The notes: generated by a model not told the origin, from the letters alone. Shown: positions 17,740 through 26,409, counted from the stretch's first letter. The stretch: 64,000 bases of DNA from an uncultured candidate division Zixibacteria bacterium (GCA_937925655.1 CALAMC010000036.1:75537-139536); one strand, 5' to 3'. Program-made: numbers and translations.

Positions 17740-19902
17740 CTACTTCCAGGCCTCCAATTCCGGTACGATGCCGTTTTCGATATCGATTCCGACGCCAAAA
17801 TTATCGGCGCCGTAGAGGCTGTCGTTCTTGGCCGGGGCAAACCAGAGCGAATTATTAGCCGCCCGGTTATGGGCCGTCTCGGCGCTGTCGTTGAATGAAA
17901 TATACAAATCATTGCCGCCGATGTCGATAAACCCGCCGAATGATTTGCAGTAGTATGGATAAGGGGTCAGCGGTCGCGGTTTATCAAAACCCTCGCGGTA
18001 TGAGGCCTCGCCCAGCCCGGCAGATCCCTCTTTCAAATAGTACTTATCGTCACCTCCGACGTCGATTAAAAAGGCGTTGGAGCGAATCTGTGACAAACCC
18101 ATTGAGATCATATTGGCCCGATAGACGTCATTTCCTCCAATGTTAAATAAAAAGGCATTGGTCCAATCCCAGCCGAATCCGAGAGCCGCGCCGGCGGTTT
18201 CATACAGAACGTGGCGGTCGTCGCCGCCTTCATCGATGAGTATGCCATTGCAGTAATGTGCCCCTGACCCTTGCGTGAAATAGCACGATTCATAGATATC
18301 ATCGCCGGAACCGTCATAGGCGATACCGGTCGAAAACCAGTAAGCCGTGCCCAGCGACCAGTTGCCGGAAATATACCGGTCGTCGCCGGATATATCGATA
18401 ATGGCGCCCAGTCCACCGGCCCAGGCGTGGCCGTCGGTCATGTCGCCGCGTCGTCCAAAACCGACCCCCTGCACACCGTTGCCGTTGATCTTGAGATTGC
18501 TGTGATAATCGGCCAGGTTGAATACGGCCGGGTCTTTTTCGGCGATATAGACGTCGTTGCCGGAAAAATCGGCCAGGACACCGACCCCGCCACCGATGCC
18601 GCCGAAGCCCTGCCCAGAGCCATAAATGTAGAAGCTGTCGGTGCCGGAGGCATCGAAACACAGCCCGATGCCGAAATAGCCGCATCCCTGCGAGGATAAT
18701 TCGGCTTTGTATTTATCGGCACCCTGCTTATCGAAAAGAATCCCGACGCCGAACAGGCCGGCGCCCTGCGTGTATTCTTTTCCGATATAAGTGTCGTTGC
18801 CGGCGGCGTCATAGAGGACGCTGACGCCGAGCTTGGCCCCGCCGAAAGAAGCACCTTTAAAATCTTTGTCAGTTTCATAATGATCGTCTCCCCCCAGGTC
18901 AATCAGGGCAAAAACGGGATCGATAACGGCTGTCCCGCCTTTGCCTGTTCTAAAATGGTGACCATAACTGCCGTCGATTATAAGCAGAGGGTTATCGGGA
19001 GAAACATACGTGTTATCCATATCAAAAACTCTCATGTTGGGGACGATCAGGATATCGCCGTACGGTGTTTTTGCCCATAAAAAGTATTCGGGGTGAAAAT
19101 CATAATAAATCAAAGAATCGGCGGTTTCTTCGACTATGGCGGCAAGTTTGAGCGCGGCATAGTGCAGACAGGGATAATCGATGCAGGCGGCGATATCATC
19201 GAGTTCCGGATGATAGACGTTGCCGTCGGCCTGCGTCAAGGCCAGGCTGTCAATATTAAAGACCCTTTGCATCGTTTCCGGGTCACAATTCCTGAAGGCC
19301 AGGTTGCGCCAGTAAATCACGTCGGCGATATTGACAATCAAGCGCGCGAGTATCAATTGTATATTTGTCGAAATATTTTCTTCCTTAGACCACTGTTCGA
19401 TGAATTTTCTGGCCTCTTTCCATTTCGGGTTGTGACCGGCGAAGGACGGGTAAACGGCGCTGTCGGCGGCGAGGTCATAGATCGTCCTTACGGCGCTAAC
19501 GAGCGGCTGTACCGAATCGGTCACCTCTTTAAGATTGGCGCTGTAATCGCGAAAGCCGCCGAGTTTACGGTCGACGCCGACGAGATAAGTCAGATGGTAG
19601 AGGGAATTCGACGACGTATCCAGCACGGCCGAATCGAGATATATCTTTACCGAATTGGCCACAGTCTTGCTGTAATCATACAGTTTGAACGGCTCGCGGT
19701 AGAGATCATCGAATGAGGTCAGCCGGTAGGGCACATCGAGCGGATAGCGGTTCCAGTATCCTTTTTCGTGGAACCCGATATCGAAGCGGTCGAAACCGAC
19801 GGAATCGAGGATCAGGCCGAGGATATCGGGCTTGTCCTGGGCGCGCGGGGATAGAACGATGCATGTCATTAATATGGCCAGAATAATTATTTTTTTGGGC
19901 AT
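17740..19902 (-). CDS. Secreted GGDD/GNDxY-repeat protein, function unknown
   Basis: A 720-residue exported protein with a signal peptide (MPKKIIILAILMTCIVLSPRAQ). The N-terminal ~290 residues are an alpha-rich region that I do not recognise. From about residue 320 on there are roughly ten ~30-residue repeats of the form D.GGDD.Y...A.GFG.GILID, rich in Gly and Asp. They resemble, but are not identical to, calcium-binding RTX (GGxGxDxLx) nonapeptides and probably make a parallel beta-roll or beta-helix. No catalytic motif is seen. It could be a surface layer, adhesin or structural protein. Single gene, followed by the antiporter in convergent orientation. Confidence 0.72.
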   Translation of the reverse strand: MPKKIIILAILMTCIVLSPRAQDKPDILGLILDSVGFDRFDIGFHEKGYWNRYPLDVPYRLTSFDDLYREPFKLYDYSKTVANSVKIYLDSAVLDTSSNSLYHLTYLVGVDRKLGGFRDYSANLKEVTDSVQPLVSAVRTIYDLAADSAVYPSFAGHNPKWKEARKFIEQWSKEENISTNIQLILARLIVNIADVIYWRNLAFRNCDPETMQRVFNIDSLALTQADGNVYHPELDDIAACIDYPCLHYAALKLAAIVEETADSLIYYDFHPEYFLWAKTPYGDILIVPNMRVFDMDNTYVSPDNPLLIIDGSYGHHFRTGKGGTAVIDPVFALIDLGGDDHYETDKDFKGASFGGAKLGVSVLYDAAGNDTYIGKEYTQGAGLFGVGILFDKQGADKYKAELSSQGCGYFGIGLCFDASGTDSFYIYGSGQGFGGIGGGVGVLADFSGNDVYIAEKDPAVFNLADYHSNLKINGNGVQGVGFGRRGDMTDGHAWAGGLGAIIDISGDDRYISGNWSLGTAYWFSTGIAYDGSGDDIYESCYFTQGSGAHYCNGILIDEGGDDRHVLYETAGAALGFGWDWTNAFLFNIGGNDVYRANMISMGLSQIRSNAFLIDVGGDDKYYLKEGSAGLGEASYREGFDKPRPLTPYPYYCKSFGGFIDIGGNDLYISFNDSAETAHNRAANNSLWFAPAKNDSLYGADNFGVGIDIENGIVPELEAWK

Positions 19903-20089
19903 GAAACCTCCCTTTGCTTTCGGGATAGATAAGGCAAACGGACGGTTGAAAGCAATGGGAAAAATTACAAATTCGAGCGTACGAATTGATTCTGCCCATT
20001 AAATTAAGATGGCAGAACCGCTATCCTTCATTTCATTCAGGATCTACGAAAGGGTTCTGCCCCACAATGAATCACCCAATAATAAAAAA

Positions 20090-20110
20090 GCCCCGACCAA
20101 TGGTCGGGGC
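20090..20110 (-). terminator. Terminator of the outer-membrane protein gene
   Basis: Minus-strand GCCCCGACC / GGTCGGGGC, 3-nt loop, followed directly by a T-run of six or more (TTTTTTATT). It lies 31 bases past the stop codon. Confidence 0.88.
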
Positions 20111-20141
20111 GGTTGTATTAGCAAATCAATGATGCGCTAAA

Positions 20142-21482
20142 TTAGAACATCTTGTACTTCAGGGAAACCTGATAGGCAAACGGTTCGGTATCGTGACCGT
20201 TGATGAAATAGAGACCGTCGGTCAGGATTTGCGGATTGGCATAGGCATCGATGAACAGATTGCCCCAGTGGAAACCGCCGCCGAGATAGAACTCGGTGTA
20301 GACGTAGCTTTCCTTGTACTCCCAGTTCTCCCATCCGGGACCATCGCCCAAATCCCATTTATCCCACATCCAGTAATTGACGCCGCCCATGCGGAGGTCA
20401 AACCAATCGAAGATGGTGGCTTCGAGGCCGACCTTAAAGTACGGCAGAGTCATGGCATTCAGCTTAAATTCCACTTCTTCGCCGCCTTCTGCGGTCTCTT
20501 CGAATTTGACTTTTTCGGTATTATAAATCAACCCGAAATCGGTCACGGCCAGAATTCCGGAGGCGGGCACATAGTGCAAGCCGACACCGAGGTCAATGGC
20601 CATCTCGGTAAAGCTGGCTTTTTCTTCGTCCTGGGGATACTTGACGCCGAGCTTTTCATACATGATCTGGCCGTGCGGAACCAGCGTGCACTTCTGATTC
20701 ATTTCGTTGAAATAACGACCGGACAGAGTCAGCGCCATGCTACCGTCGGATTCAGTTTCCTTTTCACCGTCGCTGTCTTCATCGGTCCAGGACAGCATTT
20801 TGAAATCCAAGCCCAAATCGAGCTTGTTTTCCATCATGCCCAAGCCCAGGCCGAGGTTGAACATGTTGATTCCTTCTTTGGGATTATAGGAATCTTCACC
20901 TTCATCCCATGATTCATCCCAGCCGCTTTTGACCCAGCCGAAATGGAAGCCGAACTTGTTTTCGCCCAAATTGCGGCCATAGAACAAGTCAATCCGCTGA
21001 TTTTTCATTAAAGCATAATCGAAATCACTCAAATCATCCCAATCCATTTCCAGCCAGTATTCCCAATCATAGGTTCCGCCGCTATAAGGATGGATAAAAT
21101 CAACCGGGGTGAAGGCGCGTGATTCGGTAAAATACACACCCAGAACAAAGGGGTTGTCTTCGCCGAATTTCAAGTGGGTGCCCAGATTGGTGTAGCCATC
21201 ATAATAGGGTGAGATGTAGCCCAGGTTCGGGATATAGCCGGGGCCGAAGCTATAATTGTAATAATAGCCATTTTCCTTGTCCAGATAAAAAGCATAATTG
21301 GTCGTGAATTCGCCGAGGAACAGTTCCGGATAGTCATTGATGGTTGACGGGAAAAGCCAGATGTTGTGTTCGTCGGGGACGATCATGTTGGCTTCGCCCA
21401 GCGTCTTGACGCGAGTGTAGGTCGCGAAGCTGGCCGTGGCCAAAAGGCACATGGCCAGAGTTAAAATTAACAGTTTCTTCAT
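20142..21482 (-). CDS. Predicted outer-membrane beta-barrel protein
   Basis: A 446-residue exported protein: the signal peptide is MKKLLILTLAMCLLATASFA. The mature part starts TRVKTLGEANMIVPDEHNIW and then runs in alternating aromatic/hydrophobic strands with acidic turns rich in D, E, W and Y. The final residues end in a hydrophobic/aromatic strand (YQVSLKYKMF) with a C-terminal Phe, the usual BAM recognition signal. I do not recognise a named family, but the N-terminal block resembles putative barrel proteins of Zixibacteria/Fibrobacterota-type genomes. Substrate unknown. Single gene with a long leader and a strong terminator. Confidence 0.75.
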   Translation of the reverse strand: MKKLLILTLAMCLLATASFATYTRVKTLGEANMIVPDEHNIWLFPSTINDYPELFLGEFTTNYAFYLDKENGYYYNYSFGPGYIPNLGYISPYYDGYTNLGTHLKFGEDNPFVLGVYFTESRAFTPVDFIHPYSGGTYDWEYWLEMDWDDLSDFDYALMKNQRIDLFYGRNLGENKFGFHFGWVKSGWDESWDEGEDSYNPKEGINMFNLGLGLGMMENKLDLGLDFKMLSWTDEDSDGEKETESDGSMALTLSGRYFNEMNQKCTLVPHGQIMYEKLGVKYPQDEEKASFTEMAIDLGVGLHYVPASGILAVTDFGLIYNTEKVKFEETAEGGEEVEFKLNAMTLPYFKVGLEATIFDWFDLRMGGVNYWMWDKWDLGDGPGWENWEYKESYVYTEFYLGGGFHWGNLFIDAYANPQILTDGLYFINGHDTEPFAYQVSLKYKMF

Positions 21483-21869
21483 TATTTTACCCTTGGTTAA
21501 AAAGTTTAATTTTCAATTAAAAAAGCACAAACCAAAGTCGGTTAAGATTTTAAAGTCTCGATAAGCGCATGAACGATCTTAACTTCGTTCCTCACCTCCT
21601 TTCTAAACGGCACACCGAACAAGTACCGGTTGGAAACGCACTTCCTGTGCTCGCAATTAAGAATCTATAAATAACAAAATTTGAATTTCTCGTCAACCAC
21701 AAAATATCCCCTCTGTCAAACCATACCGCAATCGAGTATGTTCGATTTCAAATCGGAGCATAAATACGGAAACGGCTGTTTAATGTCAATAAAAAAAATT
21801 TAAGTTTTTTGTGATAAAAAAAGCCCCGTTTTGAAAGAAAACGGGGCTAAGTGGATTATTAGAATCGAT
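21483..21869. other. 387-bp intergenic region with a standalone Shine-Dalgarno sequence
   Basis: It holds the upstream region of the barrel gene and the histone-like gene's terminator. The minus strand carries AAAGGAGGTGA at 21602-21592, a near-perfect anti-SD complement with no start codon at a useful distance. A 17-codon frame from GTG (21595 to 21542) begins with zero spacing, so it is doubtful. The rest is AT-rich. Confidence 0.5.
21822..21848 (-). terminator. Terminator of the histone-like gene
   Basis: Minus-strand AGCCCCGTTTT / AAAACGGGGCT with a 5-nt loop followed by TTTTTTTATC; 11-bp stem. Confidence 0.88.
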
Positions 21870-22346
21870 TTACCGGTTGCGCCAGTTGTTGCGGCGGGTG
21901 GTAGCCCGGCGGGTGGTCTGGCGGGTAATCCGGCGAGACGCGGCACGACGAGTCGTTTTGCGCGTCGGATTGTTGTTCATGGCTTTCCGGCGTGAAGTGG
22001 CCCGACGAGCCGGCTGCTGGTACATATTGTACAGCTCGGCGTTTTTCATATAATTGGACTTGCGGGCGGTCGCCTTGCGAGCCGGCTTGTGCGGAGCGGC
22101 TTTTTTGGTCCAGGTGGTTTTGCGAGCGGTCGACTTGCGAACCGGCTTGCGAGCCGTGGCCTTTTTGCGTACTGCCGTTTTGTTCCAGGTGGACTTGCGC
22201 GGCGTGGATTTACGCGTCGCAGTTGTACGACGAGTCGTGGTTTTGCGAGTGGTTGCCTTACGAGCCGGAGACTTCTTGTACGAAGCCGTTTTGGTGGTTT
22301 TCCGGCGGGGGGATGTAGTCCGCTTAGTTTTGGTTGTGCGAGGCAT
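21870..22346 (-). CDS. Histone-H1-like basic protein with TRK repeats
   Basis: A 158-residue protein made almost entirely of Lys, Arg, Thr, Ala and Ser, with repeated TTRKTT, RKSTARKTTW and RRATTRR units. It resembles eukaryotic histone H1 tails and the bacterial AlgP/Hc1 group, which bind DNA without a fixed fold. A short less basic patch (SNYMKNAELYNMYQQ) interrupts the repeats near residue 100. The start is taken at the ATG at 22346, which has GGGAGG eight bases upstream; a longer frame from 22370 lacks one. It is likely a nucleoid-associated or chromatin-compacting protein; no neighbour explains its role. Confidence 0.75.
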   Translation of the reverse strand: MPRTTKTKRTTSPRRKTTKTASYKKSPARKATTRKTTTRRTTATRKSTPRKSTWNKTAVRKKATARKPVRKSTARKTTWTKKAAPHKPARKATARKSNYMKNAELYNMYQQPARRATSRRKAMNNNPTRKTTRRAASRRITRQTTRRATTRRNNWRNR

Positions 22347-22852
22347 TAAGTTTTTCCTCCCTTCACACATGCGGTCATGGTTTAGACCGGATCCGTCGAA
22401 AACTCAATCCGGCCATGGTTTCAATTTCAATAATTTTTTTATCGACCGACATCGCGAATTATTTAGTAATTTCAAGCCTTATGCGGGGTTATAAGAATCG
22501 GTGTGCAAAAATTGGATGACGGCGGTTTTTTTGCCGCCGATCACGGCTTTCGGCGATTCCGAAATTATTCGATCATTTTATATGCGCCGGGAGACAGTGC
22601 TCCTCCGCATAATTGTGAAAAGGAATTCACTTAATTTGTCATTCGGGATAAAATGCACTGCCCTGCATACGTTCATTGGTACCGACCGGCTTACGAAAAA
22701 CCGGTCGTCGCGTGATTGCAACATATTACAAGACAATAGGTTATGGCGAGCTGGTTGAGTCTGGCGGCCGGCCCCGGAGATACCCGTAATTTGGGGCATA
22801 TCCTTTGCTCAAGTTGATATTCAGAAAGAGTTAACGAGTGAAGGAGCCAGTC
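22347..22852. other. 506-bp divergent intergenic region
   Basis: Upstream region for both the histone-like gene (minus) and the next plus-strand gene. It has two hairpins: CGGCGG / CCGCCG at 22520-22539 and CGACCGG / CCGGTCG at 22683-22707. A GC-rich segment near 22760-22800 can fold weakly. Short frames here lack ribosome-binding sites and family features, so I annotate none. Confidence 0.5.
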
Positions 22853-23473
22853 ATGTTAGAAGGCAAATTTCAGCGTGGATTTACCAAAGAACGCCTGCAG
22901 GCCATCAATGAACCCAAGGTTCATCATGACGCCGACGGCTTCTATATCCATACTCTCTCCGAAAATATTAAAGTTTATTTTGACGATTATTATGAATTTT
23001 TAGAAAAAATATATGACCGTTGCCAGGCAGAACTGAACGATATTGAAAATAAGCTGGAAACGATCTCCGAGGAATATTCCGAGACGAAGGCTTTCTTAAA
23101 GGCCAAGCAGATAATTATCGGGCTGGTTCACAGGACGGCCCGCAATTTTTACATCGACGGAACGAATTTCGGAATCATCATGACACCGTGGTGTTTCGGC
23201 ACGGTCGTTCTCGAGAAAGTGGAAACCTACCGCGGGCGCCTTAGCCGCGGGGAGGTGACCGAAGAAAACATGCCGGCCTATCCCTACTACATTATCCGCT
23301 ATATCGATGAGATATACCGCAAAACTTTACTTGATTTGTTCGATTTTCCGCCGACGGCGTTCAAAATGCGCTGGCAATACAGCGAACTTTTGAGGCGATA
23401 TTCGGGCGTTCTGGCCAATATCACCAATTCTTTGAACTCGGTGCTGATGCAGATAAAAAATTACGGTGCCTGA
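22853..23473 (+). CDS. Conserved-looking helical protein, unknown function
   Basis: A 206-residue soluble protein that I do not recognise. It starts MLEGKFQRGFTKERLQAINE and has a coiled stretch (CQAELNDIENKLETISEEYSETK) near residues 70-95, then a more hydrophobic central block (FYIDGTNFGIIMTPWCFGT) and a C-terminal helical pair. AAGGAG lies six bases before the ATG at 22853; an in-frame GTG 15 bases earlier overlaps that site, so I reject it. It has no signal peptide or membrane helix. It is followed by a strong terminator, so it is probably monocistronic. Confidence 0.7.
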   Translation: MLEGKFQRGFTKERLQAINEPKVHHDADGFYIHTLSENIKVYFDDYYEFLEKIYDRCQAELNDIENKLETISEEYSETKAFLKAKQIIIGLVHRTARNFYIDGTNFGIIMTPWCFGTVVLEKVETYRGRLSRGEVTEENMPAYPYYIIRYIDEIYRKTLLDLFDFPPTAFKMRWQYSELLRRYSGVLANITNSLNSVLMQIKNYGA

Positions 23474-23509
23474 CCCTTGGTCAGGCTCTCTTCCTCCCTC
23501 CTACAGATG

Positions 23510-23542
23510 CCCCCGGTAATCCTCCCACCGGGGGTTTTTTTT
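23510..23542 (+). terminator. Strong intrinsic terminator
   Basis: CCCCCGGT / ACCGGGGG with a 9-nt loop followed by eight T. A small CCTGACC..GGTCAGG hairpin precedes it and overlaps the stop codon. Confidence 0.92.
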
Positions 23543-23604
23543 AAATAATTGTCGCGTTTCCGCCGATAACCAGTATAATGGACTTTCGATGATTGCAAAC
23601 AAAT

Positions 23605-24603
23605 ATGGTCACGACTAACATTCAGCATATAACCACTCTGCGGTATTTGCCCATATACCTGGAATCGCTGCGGATCGACAGTATTCTGGATTTTGACCTG
23701 TATATCAAAATCAACAGCGAAATGGTCCTCTATCGTTCGGCCGATCTGCCTTTCACCGAACAGACCCTGGAAAAACTCCGTGAAAACAATGTCGCCCGGT
23801 TATATGTTCAGGAGGACGCCAAGGGCAAATATCAGAAGTATATCGAAAAGAATTTAAGCGTCATTCTGCAGGACCGGACCATTCCGGAAACGAAGCGCGC
23901 CGGGATACTTTATGAAACCTCCAAGACGCTCATGAAAGACGTCCTCGATAACCCGTCGTATGGCGAAAATATCAAACGCTCCCAGGGTCTGGTCGCCAAC
24001 ACCGTCAGCTATATTCTACGCGGGCAGGAGGCCTTTCACAACCTTTTGAAACTAAGCTCTTTCGATTATTACACCTACACCCATTCGGTCAACGTCTGTA
24101 CGTTTGCCATCGCTCTGGCCCAGCAGGCCGGTTACAATGATGAGGAATTTTTGTACAATCTCGGTGTCGGGGCGCTTTTGCACGACGTCGGCAAATCGCG
24201 CATTTCGGAACGTATTCTGAATAAAAAAACCTGTTTATCGCCGGTTGAATTCGAGTTGATGAAAAAACACCCTCAATGGGGTGTCGAAATTTTATCCCGA
24301 ACCGATATGCTGGAATCGGTGTCGATGTATCCCGTGCTGGAGCACCACGAACGCGGCACCGGTCGTGGTTATCCCCACGGCCTGACCTTGAAGGATATGC
24401 ACGATTACAGCCGTATCGTAGCCATCGTGGATACGTTCGACGCCATGACGACCAAGCGGGTTTATCAGAACGCCATCGAGACATTTCCGGCCCTGAAAGT
24501 TATGTTTTCCCTGCCGGAAGATTATGATCAGAAGCTGCTGAAAATTTTCGCCGAATTGATGGGCCCGGACGGACTCAAATCAAAAATAAAGCCGATCATT
24601 TAG
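23605..24603 (+). CDS. HD-GYP domain phosphodiesterase (c-di-GMP type)
   Basis: A 332-residue cytosolic protein: an N-terminal DUF3391-like region of about 150 residues, then an HD-GYP domain. The HD signature LLHDVGK is near residue 200 and the HD-GYP signature is HHERGTGRGYPHGL near 250. In characterised c-di-GMP phosphodiesterases this reads HHExxDGxGYP; here the Asp is replaced by Thr, which may alter metal binding or activity. No other domain is present. The ATG at 23605 is used; an in-frame TTG at 23593 is possible, and no clear SD is seen for either. Its 3' end overlaps the recA terminator. Confidence 0.87.
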   Translation: MVTTNIQHITTLRYLPIYLESLRIDSILDFDLYIKINSEMVLYRSADLPFTEQTLEKLRENNVARLYVQEDAKGKYQKYIEKNLSVILQDRTIPETKRAGILYETSKTLMKDVLDNPSYGENIKRSQGLVANTVSYILRGQEAFHNLLKLSSFDYYTYTHSVNVCTFAIALAQQAGYNDEEFLYNLGVGALLHDVGKSRISERILNKKTCLSPVEFELMKKHPQWGVEILSRTDMLESVSMYPVLEHHERGTGRGYPHGLTLKDMHDYSRIVAIVDTFDAMTTKRVYQNAIETFPALKVMFSLPEDYDQKLLKIFAELMGPDGLKSKIKPII

Positions 24604-24610
24604 ATCGGCT
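24590..24610 (-). terminator. recA terminator overlapping the HD-GYP stop
   Basis: On the minus strand AGCCGATC / GATCGGCT is followed by TTATTTTTG. It lies inside the last codons and stop of the convergent HD-GYP gene, so both genes share this end. Confidence 0.6.
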
Positions 24611-24646
24611 CTATTCAGTAACTCACGACGATTATAGAAAATATTA

Positions 24647-25693
24647 TCAAGCTTCGGCGTTTTCGACGGGCACTTCTTCCGAAGCAGACTTCGGGGTCGC
24701 AAAGCCGAGTTTTTCGCGCAGATTGGCCGCGATTTCATCACAGATGTCCTTATTTTCATCGAGAAAACGTTTGGCGGTTTCCCGGCCCTGCCCGAGACGG
24801 TCGCTACCATAGCTGTACCATGCGCCCGATTTCTGGATGACATCGAATTTTTCGCCCAAATCGAGCATTTCACCGGTTTTTGATATACCGGTTCCATAGG
24901 TGATATCGAATTCGGCTTCACGAAACGGCGGGGCGACTTTGTTTTTCACCACCCGTACTCGGGTGCGGCTCCCGACCACTTCTTCCTTGTCTTTAATAGA
25001 GGCAATCTTGCGAATATCGAGCCGTATGGTCGAATAAAATTTTAGAGCATTGCCGCCGGTAGTCGTTTCGGGGTTGCCGAACATGACGCCGATTTTCATG
25101 CGGATTTGGTTGATAAATACAACGGCCGTTTTGGATTTGGAGATGACGGCGGTAAGCTTGCGCATGGCCTGGGACATGAGGCGGGCTTGAAGACCCATGT
25201 GTGAATCGCCCATTTCGCCTTCGATTTCGGCCCGTGGCACCAGCGCCGCGACCGAATCGATAACGATGATATCAATGGCCCCGGAACGGACCAGCGTTTC
25301 GGCGATATCGAGGGCCTGTTCGCCGGCGTCGGGTTGCGATATCAATAAGTCATCGACCTTGACTCCCAGGGCCTTGGCATAATTGGCGTCGAGGGCGTGT
25401 TCGGCGTCGATAAAAGCCGCAATTCCGCCCCGTTTCTGGGCCTCGGCGATAAAATGCAGAGCCAGCGTCGTTTTGCCGGAACTTTCCGGACCATAAATTT
25501 CCACGACCCGGCCGCGCGGAATGCCTCCGACGCCCAGGGCATGATCCAGTCCGAACGAACCGGTCGGGATAACTTCGATCGGCTGGACGACGCCGTCGCC
25601 GAGACGCATTATGGAGCCCTTGCCGAATGACTTTTCGATCTGGTGCAGGGCGCTGTCCAGAGCTTTTTTGCGGTCAGGATTATCGATGCTCAT
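24647..25693 (-). CDS. recA: Recombinase RecA
   Basis: DNA recombinase of 348 residues for homologous recombination and SOS induction. The Walker A GPESSGKT is at residues 68-75; later motifs include QPDAGEQALDI, IVIDSVAAL and the L2 loop NQIRMKIGVMFGNPETTTGGNALKF region. The C-terminal tail is acidic (SEEVPVENAEA), as in other RecAs. It lies downstream of thpR and cinA in the conserved pgsA-cinA-recA neighbourhood. A perfect palindrome 117 bases before the start may be the SOS operator. RBS GGAG is present. Confidence 0.98.
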   Translation of the reverse strand: MSIDNPDRKKALDSALHQIEKSFGKGSIMRLGDGVVQPIEVIPTGSFGLDHALGVGGIPRGRVVEIYGPESSGKTTLALHFIAEAQKRGGIAAFIDAEHALDANYAKALGVKVDDLLISQPDAGEQALDIAETLVRSGAIDIIVIDSVAALVPRAEIEGEMGDSHMGLQARLMSQAMRKLTAVISKSKTAVVFINQIRMKIGVMFGNPETTTGGNALKFYSTIRLDIRKIASIKDKEEVVGSRTRVRVVKNKVAPPFREAEFDITYGTGISKTGEMLDLGEKFDVIQKSGAWYSYGSDRLGQGRETAKRFLDENKDICDEIAANLREKLGFATPKSASEEVPVENAEA

Positions 25694-25851
25694 TTTGCTC
25701 TCCTTTATCCTAAATTACACAAATATCCATACCAACGGATAATCATTTATATTATCAAACTTTTTAGAAACATACTATCACATTTTCAAAAACATTATAA
25801 AATACGCCACTGACAGATACTGTCAGTAAAAATTCAATTTTTTAAGAAAAA
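25694..25851 (-). promoter_or_regulatory. recA upstream region: palindrome and -10 box
   Basis: 25810-25826 is a perfect interrupted palindrome, CTGACAG-ATA-CTGTCAG. On the minus strand it overlaps the expected -35 position: 17 bases separate its centre-side hexamer from a TATAAT-like box (TATAAT within TTTTATAATG, near 25795-25800). This layout suits a LexA operator controlling recA. It could instead be a weak terminator for thpR, since no strong T-run follows directly. Confidence 0.45.
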
Positions 25852-26409
25852 TCAGGATCCCAGCGATACCCGGTGAAGGCTTTCATAAATCGGCCCGTGC
25901 GGGGTAAGAGTCGATTGGAACAGCACTATTTCTGAAAATGAAACCGGCTCCGGGGTCAAGCGAAAGGTTTCCACAGTCCGGCATAGTTCATCCATCCGGC
26001 CTTCCTGTTTGACCCGGCCCAGGGTCAAATGAGCTTTAAACGGCCGACTTTCTTTTTCGAATCCCAGCGCATTCATCTCAAGGTCGACATGTTTGGCCAG
26101 ATTCGCCAGGGTTTCGAGTTCCCCGGTCAGGCCGGCCCAGAAAACCCGCGGACGTTTCAAATTGGGGAAAGCACCCGGGCGGTCTATGTCACAGGCAATT
26201 GCTTTGTAATTGGGTCCAACCCGATCCAGAGCTCTTTTTATCGGTTCCATTAATTCCGGTCCGGTTTCTCCAAGGAATTTGACGGTCAGGTGAATGATAT
26301 CGGCTTCGACCCATTTGACGGAGTTCGACAGCGGCCGGAATTGACTAATCATACGGCCGAGCAGTGTTCTCGCCTTGTCCGGCAAAGGCAGGGCAATAAA
26401 CAGACGCAT
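25852..26409 (-). CDS. thpR: RNA 2',3'-cyclic phosphodiesterase (ThpR/LigT family)
   Basis: A 2H-phosphoesterase of 185 residues. The two catalytic HxTx motifs are HLTV at residues 40-43 and HLTL at 127-130, at the usual spacing. The family opens 2',3'-cyclic phosphates at RNA ends and ligates some tRNA halves in vitro; its cellular role is not settled. Length matches E. coli ThpR. It overlaps the cinA stop, so the two are translationally coupled, and precedes recA. Confidence 0.9.
   Translation of the reverse strand: MRLFIALPLPDKARTLLGRMISQFRPLSNSVKWVEADIIHLTVKFLGETGPELMEPIKRALDRVGPNYKAIACDIDRPGAFPNLKRPRVFWAGLTGELETLANLAKHVDLEMNALGFEKESRPFKAHLTLGRVKQEGRMDELCRTVETFRLTPEPVSFSEIVLFQSTLTPHGPIYESLHRVSLGS

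Noticed and set aside
21590..21605. CACCTCCTTTCTAA on the plus strand looks like the 3' end of 16S rRNA
   Set aside because: No other rRNA sequence surrounds it. It is explained as the complement of a strong Shine-Dalgarno sequence on the minus strand.
22501..22799. Short overlapping frames in the 506-bp intergenic region
   Set aside because: They have no ribosome-binding site, no domain, and contradict each other in direction.
22750..22800. Possible riboswitch before the 206-residue gene
   Set aside because: The GC-rich fold is weak and matches no consensus that I know; no support beyond a short stem.
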